Both the position numbers and the translations under genes were made by a program. Below, in pieces: positions 33,228 through 42,578 of a stretch of 64,000 nt of DNA (its first letter is position 1; every line of letters starts with the position of its first letter). Location of the stretch: positions 92,263 to 156,262 of the forward strand of contig OMXE01000002.1 in the NCBI GenBank assembly GCA_900314935.1, in the 5' to 3' direction. The notes beneath the pieces were generated by a model that did no database searches, was not told where the DNA came from, and saw only the letters and a program-made list of their open reading frames with translations. This stretch comes from an uncultured Prevotella sp. (GTDB lineage Bacteria; Bacteroidota; Bacteroidia; Bacteroidales; Bacteroidaceae).

Positions 33228-35012
33228 ATGTCACACCCCAAGCACATACCGCCGATACTAGTATGGCTATGCAGTCTGCTCATCCCAGTTTCTGTGTCAG
33301 CCCAAGCTACCGTTGTGTCCAATAGCAATGGAACAGCCTGTCGCACCGAAAGGATAGATGTAAAGCGCCTGTCCGACATGAATACCGCCCGAACCGGTCA
33401 TACAGTCCTGTTTGCCAATGGGGAACTCACAGTAGTGGGCGGTCATACCAACGGCTTTGTCTCTCTATCCACAGCCGAGTATTTCAGCGGCGGTAAGTGG
33501 CAGCAGCTGCAGATGGTGTATCATCATGACGATGGTTTCGCCCTCCCCCTTCAATCGGGAAAGGTACTCATTGGCGGCGGTCATGAGAAGAACCTCGGCA
33601 TCGGACAGAGTCATGAGGTGGAGATGTACGATCCCCTCACCCACTCCTTCGAGGGCTTTGGCTGTTTAGCCCTGAAAAGAACCAGGGCCACTGCTTTGGA
33701 GATAGACAGCGGACGAGTGGTGATTGCTGGTAACTGGTATCATGATGACGGCATTGAAGTGTTTAACGGGAAGGACAGTTTCTCACTGGTCAAGGAGGTT
33801 ACAGTACCTCGCTGTTCACCTTATCTGCTCCAAACATCCAATCATGATGTGTTGGTTATAGGTAAAGCGGGAACAAAAGGGGAAACGATTGATGAAACCT
33901 TGATTGACCGTCTTTACGGGAAGTCGTTTCACGAGCCGCTGTTCGAGACCTGGCATCTGTTGAAAGAGGATATCCAAACTCCCCTCACAAACTGCCTCAT
34001 CAGTGATGAAACAAAGCATACCTACACCTATTTGTTACCCGTTATGAACCATAGCGGTCAGGTGGCCATCATAGAAGCGTGCGATACGGTATTCTCACTC
34101 CTTCCTACGGCCACAGCTGTCCCCATGGAAAGTCCGTGGGGAAGGATTCATTACTATGGGATGGTGATGACCGACAGACTGTCGAAACGGGCTTATCTTG
34201 CAGGTTTTGATGATGCTTACCACCTTAGAAAGAATGACAGTACCCGTCTGTATCTGCTCTGTATTGAGTATGACCAAAAGCCCTGTAAACTGACACTTTA
34301 TCATACCGATCCGCTACCAGAAGTGGGAATGGGCTCCTTTACCATCACTAACGATGGGAACATCGTTCTGACGGGTGGTATGCTACCGCAACGGAACAAT
34401 AATTACACGCCGTCAAAGGCGGTCTATATGCTACTTGTCAACGGAAAAGATGCGCTTACAAGTAGTAAGAAGATGAGTTGGTGGTGGCTTGTATTGGCTT
34501 TGGCTCTGGTGGTTGTTGCTGCATGGCTGTATCGGAAGTATCAGACCCCACCCCTGGCCCCTCCCCTGGAAGGGAGGGGAACGCTGAGCGAAGGTGAAAC
34601 CTTTGAAGGGAGGGGAACGCTGAGCGAAGGTAAAACCCTTGAAGGGAGGGGAACACCGAACGAGGGTGAAGTCCTTGAAGATACCATACTTTTGAACCGC
34701 ATTTGTGAACTGATGGAGAATGAGCAGCCATTCCTGAACAGTAACCTGAAGATTACCGATGTGGCTGCCATGTTACATACGAACCGCACCTACGTCTCCA
34801 ACTGCATCAACAGCCAAAGGAACTGCTCGTTTATGCAGTTCATCAATACCTACCGTGTGGCGTATGCCCAGAAACTGATGAAAGAAACCGACAAGAAGAT
34901 TCCAGAGATATGGTTGGCATCTGGCTTCGCCAACGAAACCTCCTTCTTCCGCACCTTCAAGACCGTTACGGGTATGACGCCCAATGAGTGGAAAGCCAAG
35001 GCAGTTAACTGA
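33228..35012 (+). CDS. Membrane-spanning Kelch/AraC-type regulator
   Basis: The 594-residue protein has a signal/anchor (about residues 8-26), a Kelch/galactose-oxidase-like beta-propeller outside the membrane (RTGHTVLFANGELTVVGGHT, GKVLIGGGHE, DGNIVLTGGML), one membrane segment (about 416-435), a linker (440-482) and a C-terminal AraC helix-turn-helix domain (490-594, ending FFRTFKTVTGMTPNEW). This lets an outside signal control DNA binding directly. The linker is three in-frame repeats of GRGTLSEGE type. The downstream twin operators make the beta-helix genes its likely target. Confidence 0.85.
   Translation: MSHPKHIPPILVWLCSLLIPVSVSAQATVVSNSNGTACRTERIDVKRLSDMNTARTGHTVLFANGELTVVGGHTNGFVSLSTAEYFSGGKWQQLQMVYHHDDGFALPLQSGKVLIGGGHEKNLGIGQSHEVEMYDPLTHSFEGFGCLALKRTRATALEIDSGRVVIAGNWYHDDGIEVFNGKDSFSLVKEVTVPRCSPYLLQTSNHDVLVIGKAGTKGETIDETLIDRLYGKSFHEPLFETWHLLKEDIQTPLTNCLISDETKHTYTYLLPVMNHSGQVAIIEACDTVFSLLPTATAVPMESPWGRIHYYGMVMTDRLSKRAYLAGFDDAYHLRKNDSTRLYLLCIEYDQKPCKLTLYHTDPLPEVGMGSFTITNDGNIVLTGGMLPQRNNNYTPSKAVYMLLVNGKDALTSSKKMSWWWLVLALALVVVAAWLYRKYQTPPLAPPLEGRGTLSEGETFEGRGTLSEGKTLEGRGTPNEGEVLEDTILLNRICELMENEQPFLNSNLKITDVAAMLHTNRTYVSNCINSQRNCSFMQFINTYRVAYAQKLMKETDKKIPEIWLASGFANETSFFRTFKTVTGMTPNEWKAKAVN
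34548..34682. repeat. In-frame GGAAGGGAGGGGAAC repeats in the linker
   Basis: Three copies of a unit of about 39 bp encoding (F/L)EGRGT(L/P)(S/N)EG, plus a CCTGGCCCCTCCC start. Its reverse complement is close to the intergenic repeat at about 809-840. It extends the linker between membrane and DNA-binding domain. Confidence 0.85.
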
Positions 35013-35015
35013 TTT

Positions 35016-35081
35016 GTACGAATTGTAAGTAAGATTCGTACGAATTGTAAGTACCGTCATCCTTCTTTTCCCTTAATTTTG
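35016..35081 (+). promoter_or_regulatory. Twin operators and promoter of the beta-helix genes
   Basis: GTACGAATTGTAAGTA occurs at 35016-35031 and again at 35038-35053, 22 bp apart (two helical turns, one face of DNA). A TAATTTTG -7 box follows at 35074-35081, so the second operator covers the -33 region. This is the geometry of an AraC-type activator. Confidence 0.75.
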
Positions 35082-35118
35082 TAGCAAATTAAGTATAACA
35101 AAATTAACGAAGAAGAAA

Positions 35119-36174
35119 ATGAAAACAAAAAGAGTGATTATTTCCCTGATGGTGCTTTGCTGCGCTATGGCAGTCAAAGCCCAGAACGATGTGGCCATCG
35201 CCACCTTGCAACATGGAGATAATGTAAGTGTGTTCAAGGGATCAAGTGCGCTGGCTAGTGCACTTGCAGCAGCTTCTGATCAAGGAGGAGATGTAATTAC
35301 CCTCAGCGAAGGTACCTTCACGGCTGCCACCATCACCAAACCCGTTTCCATCTATGGGGCCGGATTTGAGACGGACAATGCCAAAGGAACCCAGCTGACG
35401 ACGATCTCTGGTAACCTGACAGTAGGAAAGGGAGATAACACCACACTATCAAATGTCCACCTCGAAGGATTCTATCTGGACGGATCATTGAATGTGGGCG
35501 GTCAGTATAATACAGGACCTTTGGAGAATTTGCGGGTTGTCAAGGTGATGGCAAAATCCATGTATGCCCAAAGCACCAGTTCGAACACAAGTTTTGACCA
35601 ATGTATTATTCTGGGGTCATTCAATTGTGATACAGCAGGTGGAGCTAGTGGGATTTACGATTTCAATTTCACAAATTGCATCATGAGTAGTGGGACTTTC
35701 AGGAATTATAAGCAAGCTGGCAGTTCTATCGTTTTAGACCATTGCATATTCAACGGCTATCACCCAGGTGCATCAAATGGTAGTCCATTCTATAATTCAC
35801 ATAACAATATATTGAGACTCAGAAATTCTATTTACATCAAAGCATCCGGATCTGCCACGCCCTACATATGGCCTTCTGGAAGCGATATTAAGAACTGCAT
35901 ATCCGACAGTGATATATCAGGATTCGAGAACTGCTATCAGGTGGCAATTAACGATATTTTTAAAGACGGTGAAAATGGCACCTACTCCTCCAACCGTACC
36001 TATGAGCTGAATCCAGAGCTTTCCTCTTCATGGATTGGTAATGACAACACGGAGATTGGCATCCATGGCGGCAACGGCTGGAGCAAAGTACCAAGCACCC
36101 CAGTAGTGAAGAGTATGCAGTTAGGAGTCAACGGGGGCGAACTGAATGTAACCTACGAGGCCGAAACAAGGTAA
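35119..36174 (+). CDS. Secreted right-handed beta-helix protein, copy 1
   Basis: The 351-residue protein has a signal peptide (1-21, ends VKA) and a repeated beta-helix pattern (ITKPVSIYGAGFETDN, LTVGKGDNTTLSNVHLEGFY, ..FTNCIM..LDHCIFNG). It is paired with a paralogue 27 nt downstream. The conserved N-terminal 130 residues are nearly the same in both, and the rest diverges. Likely a surface or secreted carbohydrate-binding or lyase-like protein; no catalytic site is clear. Confidence 0.85.
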   Translation: MKTKRVIISLMVLCCAMAVKAQNDVAIATLQHGDNVSVFKGSSALASALAAASDQGGDVITLSEGTFTAATITKPVSIYGAGFETDNAKGTQLTTISGNLTVGKGDNTTLSNVHLEGFYLDGSLNVGGQYNTGPLENLRVVKVMAKSMYAQSTSSNTSFDQCIILGSFNCDTAGGASGIYDFNFTNCIMSSGTFRNYKQAGSSIVLDHCIFNGYHPGASNGSPFYNSHNNILRLRNSIYIKASGSATPYIWPSGSDIKNCISDSDISGFENCYQVAINDIFKDGENGTYSSNRTYELNPELSSSWIGNDNTEIGIHGGNGWSKVPSTPVVKSMQLGVNGGELNVTYEAETR

Positions 36175-36201
36175 GAGCAAAGAACAAAAGAACTGAAGAA
36201 T

Positions 36202-37284
36202 ATGAAAAGAATCAGACTATTGATCGTTGCCGCAGCACTGGTGTTCTGCACGGCAGCAAAGGCACAAAACGATGTGGCCATCGCCACATTGCAACATGGT
36301 GATAATGTAAGTGTGTTCAAAGGACCGAGTGCGCTTGCCAGTGCACTTGCATCAGCAGATGAAGAAGGAGGAGATGTGATTACCCTTAGTCAGGGCACCT
36401 TCACGGCTGCCGCCATCACTAAACCCGTTTCCATTTACGGAGCAGGTTTCGAGACGGACAATGCCAGCAGTACACTGCTGACAACGATCTCTGGTGACCT
36501 GACTGTAGGAAGAACTGATAATACGACATTGTCAAACGTCCATCTCGAAGGTTTCTATCTAGATGGAGAGTTTAAGGTTGGCGGAATAGAAATCACAGGA
36601 CCGTTAGAGAATTTACGCGTTGTCAAAACCAAATTGAAATCAATGCTCGTTCAGAGTTCCAATTCAAACACCAGTTTCGACCAGTGTGTTTTTATGGGTA
36701 TGATGAATCGTGGGAATGACAATACTGCATACAAAAGTGTTATCGCTGATATGTTTTTCAGCAATTGTATCATGAATCTTGGAGCTTTCAGGTTTTATTC
36801 TAATACCGGCTGTTCCATCGTGTTAGACCATTGTATCTTCAATGCCTATTACAATTATCCTGGTGGTTTAAATTATAGTCCATTACAGGGTTCACACAAC
36901 ACAATATTGACACTTAGGAATTCTATTTACATTTATTCAAATTCCTCAAAGAGTCAATCAGATAGCTATCATTTATGGCCTTCTGGAACCATGATTAGTA
37001 ACTGTATCTCGCAAGAACCTGACATAGTTAAATATGACAACTGCTTTCAGATGGGAAAAGATGGAATATTTGAAGATGGTGAAGATGGAACCTATTCCTC
37101 CGATCGTACCTACGTTCTGAAATCAGAGCTTTCCTCTTCATGGATTGGTACTGACGACACGGAGATTGGCATCCATGGTGGCCACGGTTTTAGCAAAGTA
37201 CCAAGCATCCCTGTGGTAAAGAACTTACAGTTAGGTGTAAACGGCAGTGAATTAAATGTAACATACGATGCAATAACAAGGTAA
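36202..37284 (+). CDS. Secreted right-handed beta-helix protein, copy 2
   Basis: The 360-residue paralogue of the gene before. Residues 22-130 match closely (QNDVAIATLQHGDNVSVFKG), as does the C-terminal DDTEIGIHGG(H/N)G part; the middle varies more. Tandem duplication followed by divergence is the simplest history. Same operon as copy 1. Confidence 0.85.
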   Translation: MKRIRLLIVAAALVFCTAAKAQNDVAIATLQHGDNVSVFKGPSALASALASADEEGGDVITLSQGTFTAAAITKPVSIYGAGFETDNASSTLLTTISGDLTVGRTDNTTLSNVHLEGFYLDGEFKVGGIEITGPLENLRVVKTKLKSMLVQSSNSNTSFDQCVFMGMMNRGNDNTAYKSVIADMFFSNCIMNLGAFRFYSNTGCSIVLDHCIFNAYYNYPGGLNYSPLQGSHNTILTLRNSIYIYSNSSKSQSDSYHLWPSGTMISNCISQEPDIVKYDNCFQMGKDGIFEDGEDGTYSSDRTYVLKSELSSSWIGTDDTEIGIHGGHGFSKVPSIPVVKNLQLGVNGSELNVTYDAITR

Positions 37285-37363
37285 GCCAAAGAACAATAAT
37301 TTGTGAGATTTTGGTAAGATTTTGTAGGATTTCTCGCCGTAGGCGACCAAAGAATAAAAAAAT

Positions 37364-38197
37364 ATGAATAGAATAAGATGGATGATTGCTGTTGTGGGAT
37401 TATTATTCTGCACAGCAGTAACCGCACAGAATCAGAATAGTCTGACGGAAAGTGAATGCTGGTTAGACAACGACGTCAGTACCAAGCAATCACTGACATC
37501 AACAGAGACGAGCATCGATATCTCCAATTTGTTGAACGGACTGCATTCGCTCACCGTTCGAGTGAAGGACGCAAAGGGATTGTGGAGCAGTCCGATGACC
37601 AAATACTTCATCCTCACGCCCAATGGTATCAAGCCCACCCAGATTGTGGCAAAGGAATACTGGTTCGACAGCAATGTGGGGAACAGACAATCACTAACAA
37701 CATCAGACATCAGTATGGAGGGCCTCAACCAAGGTCTTCACTCATTCACCCTAAGAGTACAAGATGATGCAGGGGTATGGAGCAGTCCGCTGACCAAGTA
37801 CTTCCTTGTTCCATCAGCTTCAGAGATGAACGGGAATGTCATTACCCGTTGTCAGTACTGGTTCGATGATGCCAGAGATCAAGACAACTTTGCTGACCTC
37901 ATCACTACCTGCACGTTGGAAAGCGAGAACAATAACATGGTGATGGTGGATATCGGTGATCTACCCGTTGGCACCCACACCATCTGGTGGCGTGTCGGCG
38001 ACTCCAAGGGCGCGTGGAGTGAACCGCTATCAGAAGCGTTCACCATTGAGCTGATTACCACAGGCGTTGAAAACGGTCAATGGGACTCGGTCAAAGGTCT
38101 AAGTGGTCCTTGGTTCACCATTGACGGAAAGAAAGGCACCGGTACAATGAGAAAAGGCGTGGTGATTGTCAATGGGAAAAAGATTGTTATTAAATAA
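37364..38197 (+). CDS. Secreted repeat protein with type IX-like C-terminal tail
   Basis: The 277-residue product has a signal peptide (1-21) and three similar modules of about 65 residues (CWLDND..., YWFDSNVGNRQSL..., YWFDDARDQD...), each ending GxWSSP or GAWSEP. The last 35 residues, WFTIDGKKGTGTMRKGVVIV then NGKKIVIK, look like the C-terminal sorting signals used in Prevotella. It shares a signal peptide start and style with the two beta-helix proteins and is the last gene of their operon, before the terminator at 38198. Confidence 0.8.
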   Translation: MNRIRWMIAVVGLLFCTAVTAQNQNSLTESECWLDNDVSTKQSLTSTETSIDISNLLNGLHSLTVRVKDAKGLWSSPMTKYFILTPNGIKPTQIVAKEYWFDSNVGNRQSLTTSDISMEGLNQGLHSFTLRVQDDAGVWSSPLTKYFLVPSASEMNGNVITRCQYWFDDARDQDNFADLITTCTLESENNNMVMVDIGDLPVGTHTIWWRVGDSKGAWSEPLSEAFTIELITTGVENGQWDSVKGLSGPWFTIDGKKGTGTMRKGVVIVNGKKIVIK

Positions 38198-38234
38198 ATG
38201 AAAAGTGAGAAGCAAAAACTTCTCACTTTTCATT
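38198..38234. terminator. Terminator between convergent genes
   Basis: GAAAAGTGAGAAG pairs with CTTCTCACTTTTC around a 5-nt A-loop; perfect 13-bp stem directly after the stop at 38197. Works in both directions. Confidence 0.88.
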
Positions 38235-38243
38235 TGTTATTAT

Positions 38244-40286
38244 TTACCACAGTTCCAGTCGTTCGCTCTTCGGGATGAACATCTTGTCACCCTGCTTGAT
38301 GCCGAAGGCATCGTACCACATATCGATATGTGGCAGCGCACCGTTTACGCGCCACTCACCCAGTGAGTGAGGATCGCTCTTGGTACGGTTACGGATTTCC
38401 TTCTCCGTGATGTTCTGTCCCCAAACGCCGGCATAAGCCAGGAAGAAACGCTGGTCGGCAGTCAGTCCGTCGATGGTAGGCAGACCGCCATTCTTGGTTG
38501 CGTTCTTATAAGCGTACCAAGCCACCTGCAGACCGCCGTGGTCGGCGAGGTTCTCACCCAGTGTGAGCTTACCGTTAGCATTCAGGTCGGGCAGCACCTT
38601 GATGTTTGAGAAGAAGTCGGCATAACGACCTGTACGCTCCTCAAAGCCCTTGGCGTCGGCCTCAGTCCACCAGTCGGTCATATTACCCACCTTATCATAA
38701 TGGCGACCCTGGTCGTCGAAGCCGTGAGTCATCTCATGACCGATAACCACACCGATGGCACCATAGTTAAAGGCATCGTCAGCAGTAGGATCAAAGAACG
38801 GGGGCTGAAGGATTCCTGCGGGGAAGCAGATCTCGTTGGTGGTAGGGTTATAGTAAGCATTCACGGTCTGAGGAGTCATATACCACTCATCATTATCCAC
38901 CGGCTTACCAGCCTTCTCCTCAATCTCCTTGGCAGTCCAGAAACGGTTGCACTCCATCACGTTCTCAAAGTAAGTCTTCTTCGGATCGATATCCATTCCG
39001 CTCAGGTCCTTCCACTTGTTCGGATAGCCGATCTTCACATAGAACGTACTCAGCTTGTCGAGAGCAGCACGTTTAGTCTCAGCGCTCATCCAAGTCTGTG
39101 CCTCGATGCGCTCACCAAGGGCAACCTGCAGGTTCTTCACCAGCTGCTCCATGCGCTGCTTGGAGGTAGCGGGGAAGTAACGCTCACAGTAGATCTTACC
39201 GAGGGCCTCACCCATCTGACTCTCCACCTGCTGGGTGGCACGTTTCCAGAGCGGATAGTCCTCCTGACGTCCACGCAGTGTCTTACCGAAGAAATCGAAG
39301 TTTGCTGCAGCAATCTCCTCAGAGAGATAGCTGGAAGCACCAAGGATCACTCCCCACTGCATATAGGCACGGTATTCACCAGCCGACATGCTCTTCACCA
39401 GCTGCTCAGCGCCGGCAAGGAAGTCAGGCTGTCCAACCACCAGCTCACGATAGTCGTCGGCCTTCACACCCAGTGTCTCCATCTGCTGTGCCAGACGCAG
39501 GTGCGGATAGTTACGCTGGAACTCCTGCATGGTCATCTTGTTGTAGTTTGCCTCTACGTCGCGCAGTTCCGTTCTGCTCTTACTAACCTTTGCCAACGCT
39601 GTCTCCACCCTCATCACCTGATCCATCTTCTCCTTGGCACGCATCTCATCATAGCCAAAGAGGCGGAACATACGGTAGATATGCGAACGGTAAGCATCGC
39701 GGATGCTGGTAGTAATCGAGTCGGTGTCCAGATAATACTCCTTCTGTCCCAAGGCGATACCACCCTGACTCACATTCAGGATATTGTTCTTACTGTCTTT
39801 CTCGTCAGCACCGAATCCGAAACGCATGAACTCCTGGTCGCCATACTGCAGCAGTCGCTGCTGAACAGCAAAGAGGTCATCTTTCGTTGCAGCCTGCTCC
39901 AGTTCCTTGAGGTAAGGCAGTACAGGAGCAACACCCTCGCGGTTACGTCGCTTCTGGTCCATGGCGAGCTTGTAGAAGTCGCCCAGTTTCTGCTCCACGG
40001 AGCCTTTCTGGTACTTCTTCTTTCCGCTGGTCAGGTCTTTCAGAATCGTATTGATCCGTTTGTTGTTATCCTCCTGCAGCTGGTCGAAACTGCCAAAGCG
40101 TGAATAAGCAGCAGGCAGTGGATTCTTCTTCATCCAGCCGCCGCAGGCATACTGATAGAAGTCATTTCCTGGCTTCACCGTCTGGTTGAGATTGGTGACG
40201 TCAATACCTGACTTCAGTTGCTGTGCCTCAACGCCCATGGTGGCGGAGGCGATAAGCATGATGCTCATCATTGTTTTGATTTTCAT
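38244..40286 (-). CDS. M13 family metalloendopeptidase
   Basis: The 680-residue enzyme has a signal peptide (1-21), an N-terminal M13 domain, and the catalytic zinc motif HEMTHGFDD with NLADHGGL (third ligand Glu in the ENLAD part) near residues 523-590. M13 peptidases (neprilysin/PepO type) cut oligopeptides outside the inner membrane. Length and layout are normal. Confidence 0.93.
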   Translation of the reverse strand: MKIKTMMSIMLIASATMGVEAQQLKSGIDVTNLNQTVKPGNDFYQYACGGWMKKNPLPAAYSRFGSFDQLQEDNNKRINTILKDLTSGKKKYQKGSVEQKLGDFYKLAMDQKRRNREGVAPVLPYLKELEQAATKDDLFAVQQRLLQYGDQEFMRFGFGADEKDSKNNILNVSQGGIALGQKEYYLDTDSITTSIRDAYRSHIYRMFRLFGYDEMRAKEKMDQVMRVETALAKVSKSRTELRDVEANYNKMTMQEFQRNYPHLRLAQQMETLGVKADDYRELVVGQPDFLAGAEQLVKSMSAGEYRAYMQWGVILGASSYLSEEIAAANFDFFGKTLRGRQEDYPLWKRATQQVESQMGEALGKIYCERYFPATSKQRMEQLVKNLQVALGERIEAQTWMSAETKRAALDKLSTFYVKIGYPNKWKDLSGMDIDPKKTYFENVMECNRFWTAKEIEEKAGKPVDNDEWYMTPQTVNAYYNPTTNEICFPAGILQPPFFDPTADDAFNYGAIGVVIGHEMTHGFDDQGRHYDKVGNMTDWWTEADAKGFEERTGRYADFFSNIKVLPDLNANGKLTLGENLADHGGLQVAWYAYKNATKNGGLPTIDGLTADQRFFLAYAGVWGQNITEKEIRNRTKSDPHSLGEWRVNGALPHIDMWYDAFGIKQGDKMFIPKSERLELW

Positions 40287-40307
40287 TGTTGTATTGTTTT
40301 TTTGAAT

Positions 40308-40345
40308 AATATGGGCATAATAGGCTTAATGGGCATAATAGGCTT
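40308..40345. repeat. 18-bp tandem repeat
   Basis: ATGGGCATAATAGGCTTA occurs twice in a row (from about 40310), followed by a third degenerate TATAGGCTTA unit. It sits in the 66-bp gap between the M13 and ABC-F genes. Confidence 0.75.
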
Positions 40346-40352
40346 TATAGGC

Positions 40353-42368
40353 TTATTGGGGAAGCTGATCGAGTTCCTCGCAGAGGTGTTCCCAGCGCTC
40401 GGTCTCCTGATCAATGAGCTTCTTGATACTGGTGTACTCCGTCACGACAGTCATGTCTGATGCGCCCTCAGGCGTACAGAGAATCGCATCCAGCTCTTTG
40501 ATGCGGTCTTCCAGTTTCATGATCTTCTCCTCCTGTTCCTTGATACTCTTCTCCACCCGCTTCACCTTCTTCTGCTGTTCCTTACGCTCCAGATAGGCGA
40601 GTTTGGAAGAGACATCAGTGGATACTTCTGAGGAGTGTGGAGTGTGGAGTGTGGAGTGAGAATTGCTTTGAGATTCTGTCTTCACTGAACTCTTGTTCTT
40701 GTCATCATTTCTCACTCCACACTCCTCATTCCTCACTCCACGAGATAACTCATCCAACGATGCTATCTGCTTACGGCGGAGGAAGTCGTAGATGCCACCA
40801 AGGTGCTCTTTGACCATACCGCCACCGAACTCATATACCTTCGTCACCAGACCGTCAAGGAACTCACGGTCGTGACTCACCACGATAACCGTACCGTCGA
40901 ACGCCTTGATGGCTTCCTTCAGCACATCCTTCGACTGCATGTCGAGGTGGTTGGTGGGCTCATCGAGAATCAGCAGGTTCACCGGTTCAAGTAGCAGTCG
41001 GATCATGGCCAACCTACTCCTTTCCCCACCGCTCAACACCTTCACCTTCTTATCGGCATTCTCTCCACCGAACATAAAAGCACCGAGTATATCATTGATC
41101 CTCAGTCGGATATCTCCTTTCGCTACACGATCGATTGTATCAAAGACCGATAACGACTCATCCAACAGCTGTGCCTGGTTCTGGGCGAAGTAGCCAATCT
41201 GTATGTTATGACCGATCTTCAGACTACCCGTAAAAGGAATCTCACCCATGATACATTTCACCAGCGTGGATTTACCCTCACCGTTCTTTCCCACGAAGGC
41301 CACTTTCTCCCCTCGTTTAATGGTGAAGCTCACGTCTGTGAACACCGTATGTTCACCGTAGCTCTTCCCCACCTCCTCGCAGATCACAGGATAATCACCA
41401 CTGCGCAGACAAGGCGGGAACTTCAGTCGCATGGCACTGCGGTCAACCTCATCAATCTCAATGGGAACGATTTTCTCCAGCTGCTTGATCTTCTGCTGTA
41501 CCTGCACAGCTTTCGTGGGTTTGTAACGGAAACGCTCAATGAAAGCCTTCATCTCGGTAATCTCCTTTTGCTGGTTCTCGTAGGCACGGATCTGCTGCTC
41601 CCGGCGTTCCTTCCTGAGCTGCACATATTCGTCGTACTTCACCTGATAGTCGATGATCTTCCCGCAGGAGATCTCCAGCGTACGGTTCGTTACATTATTT
41701 ATAAAGGCACGGTCGTGACTCACCAGTACTACGGCCTTGGCCGATTGTATCAGGAACTGCTCCAACCACTGGATACTCTCAATGTCAAGATGGTTCGTGG
41801 GCTCGTCGAGCAAGAGCACATCAGGCTTCTGCAACAGGATCTTCGCCAGTTCGACACGCATGCGCCAACCGCCGGAGAACTCATTCGTAGGACGTTCCAG
41901 ATCGGTGCGGGTAAAACCCAATCCCATCAGTGTACGCTCTATCTCCGCCTCGTAGTTCTCTGCTCCCATCATCAGGTAACGCTCATGCTCTTCCGTATAG
42001 CGCTCCACCAACGACATATACTCGGCAGACTCATAGTCGGTGCGGACAGACAGCTCATTGTTCATCCTGTCGAGACGTTCCTTCAGCTGTATCATCCCCG
42101 CAAAGGCCTTCCGCGCCTCTTCCCTCACCGTGGTATCATCCTGCAGGATCATCACCTGCGGCAGATAACCGATGGTGGTATCGTTCGGCACAGACACAAC
42201 GCCCGATGTGGGACGCTGCTTCCCACACAGAATCTTCAGCAACGTCGATTTGCCCGCCCCGTTCTTACCCACCAGGGCAATGCGGTCACGGTCGTTCACG
42301 ACGAAACTGGCGCCGGAAAAGAGCGGCACCACACTGAATTCCACGGTCAGACCTTCAACAGATATCAT
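40353..42368 (-). CDS. ABC-F family ATPase
   Basis: The 671-residue protein has two ABC domains without membrane parts: Walker A GKNGAGKST (about 35) and GKNGEGKST, signatures FSGGWRMR and LSGGERSR, and DEPTNHLD twice. ABC-F proteins act on the ribosome; the C-terminal coiled coil (about 590-670) resembles Uup/YdiF types. Residues about 543-585 are an insert of repeat origin (RGVRNEECGVRN, HSTLHTPHSS). The -7 box TACTTTTG lies at 42391-42398. Confidence 0.9.
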   Translation of the reverse strand: MISVEGLTVEFSVVPLFSGASFVVNDRDRIALVGKNGAGKSTLLKILCGKQRPTSGVVSVPNDTTIGYLPQVMILQDDTTVREEARKAFAGMIQLKERLDRMNNELSVRTDYESAEYMSLVERYTEEHERYLMMGAENYEAEIERTLMGLGFTRTDLERPTNEFSGGWRMRVELAKILLQKPDVLLLDEPTNHLDIESIQWLEQFLIQSAKAVVLVSHDRAFINNVTNRTLEISCGKIIDYQVKYDEYVQLRKERREQQIRAYENQQKEITEMKAFIERFRYKPTKAVQVQQKIKQLEKIVPIEIDEVDRSAMRLKFPPCLRSGDYPVICEEVGKSYGEHTVFTDVSFTIKRGEKVAFVGKNGEGKSTLVKCIMGEIPFTGSLKIGHNIQIGYFAQNQAQLLDESLSVFDTIDRVAKGDIRLRINDILGAFMFGGENADKKVKVLSGGERSRLAMIRLLLEPVNLLILDEPTNHLDMQSKDVLKEAIKAFDGTVIVVSHDREFLDGLVTKVYEFGGGMVKEHLGGIYDFLRRKQIASLDELSRGVRNEECGVRNDDKNKSSVKTESQSNSHSTLHTPHSSEVSTDVSSKLAYLERKEQQKKVKRVEKSIKEQEEKIMKLEDRIKELDAILCTPEGASDMTVVTEYTSIKKLIDQETERWEHLCEELDQLPQ
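40615..40745. repeat. In-frame repeat insert in the ABC-F gene
   Basis: Three tandem AGTGTGGAG units and, 60 bp on, an opposite-strand CTCCACACTCC/TTCCTCACTCC set. Both encode low-complexity residues between the second ABC domain and the C-terminal coiled coil. Confidence 0.85.
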
Positions 42369-42390
42369 CTTTCATTCTCAATAAATCGTG

Positions 42391-42398
42391 CAAAAGTA
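42391..42398 (-). promoter_or_regulatory. -7 box of the ABC-F gene
   Basis: Reverse-strand TACTTTTG, 23 nt before the ATG. Confidence 0.55.
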
Positions 42399-42528
42399 AT
42401 CATTTTCCACGATTCCCGCAAAAGGTAACAGTGAAAAAAACTTACCGCATAGGAAATCCCCTCCTAACTTTAGGGTTTTTCCCATCCCGTTTTATGGATA
42501 TTCCTTTTCAAGAGACCGATTCTTGGAC

Positions 42529-42536
42529 TATCTTTG
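42529..42536 (+). promoter_or_regulatory. -7 box of the Tyr-rich lipoprotein gene
   Basis: TATCTTTG, 43 nt before the ATG at 42579. Confidence 0.6.
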
Positions 42537-42578
42537 CAGCGAGAAAAGATAAGTAGAACCATTTAAAACCATACGATT

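Noticed and set aside
38700-40103. 467-codon plus-strand frame
   Set aside because: It is a shadow of the M13 peptidase gene; its composition is Leu/His/Ser-rich noise.
41208-42428. 406-codon plus-strand frame
   Set aside because: It lies opposite the ABC-F gene and has no protein-like motifs.
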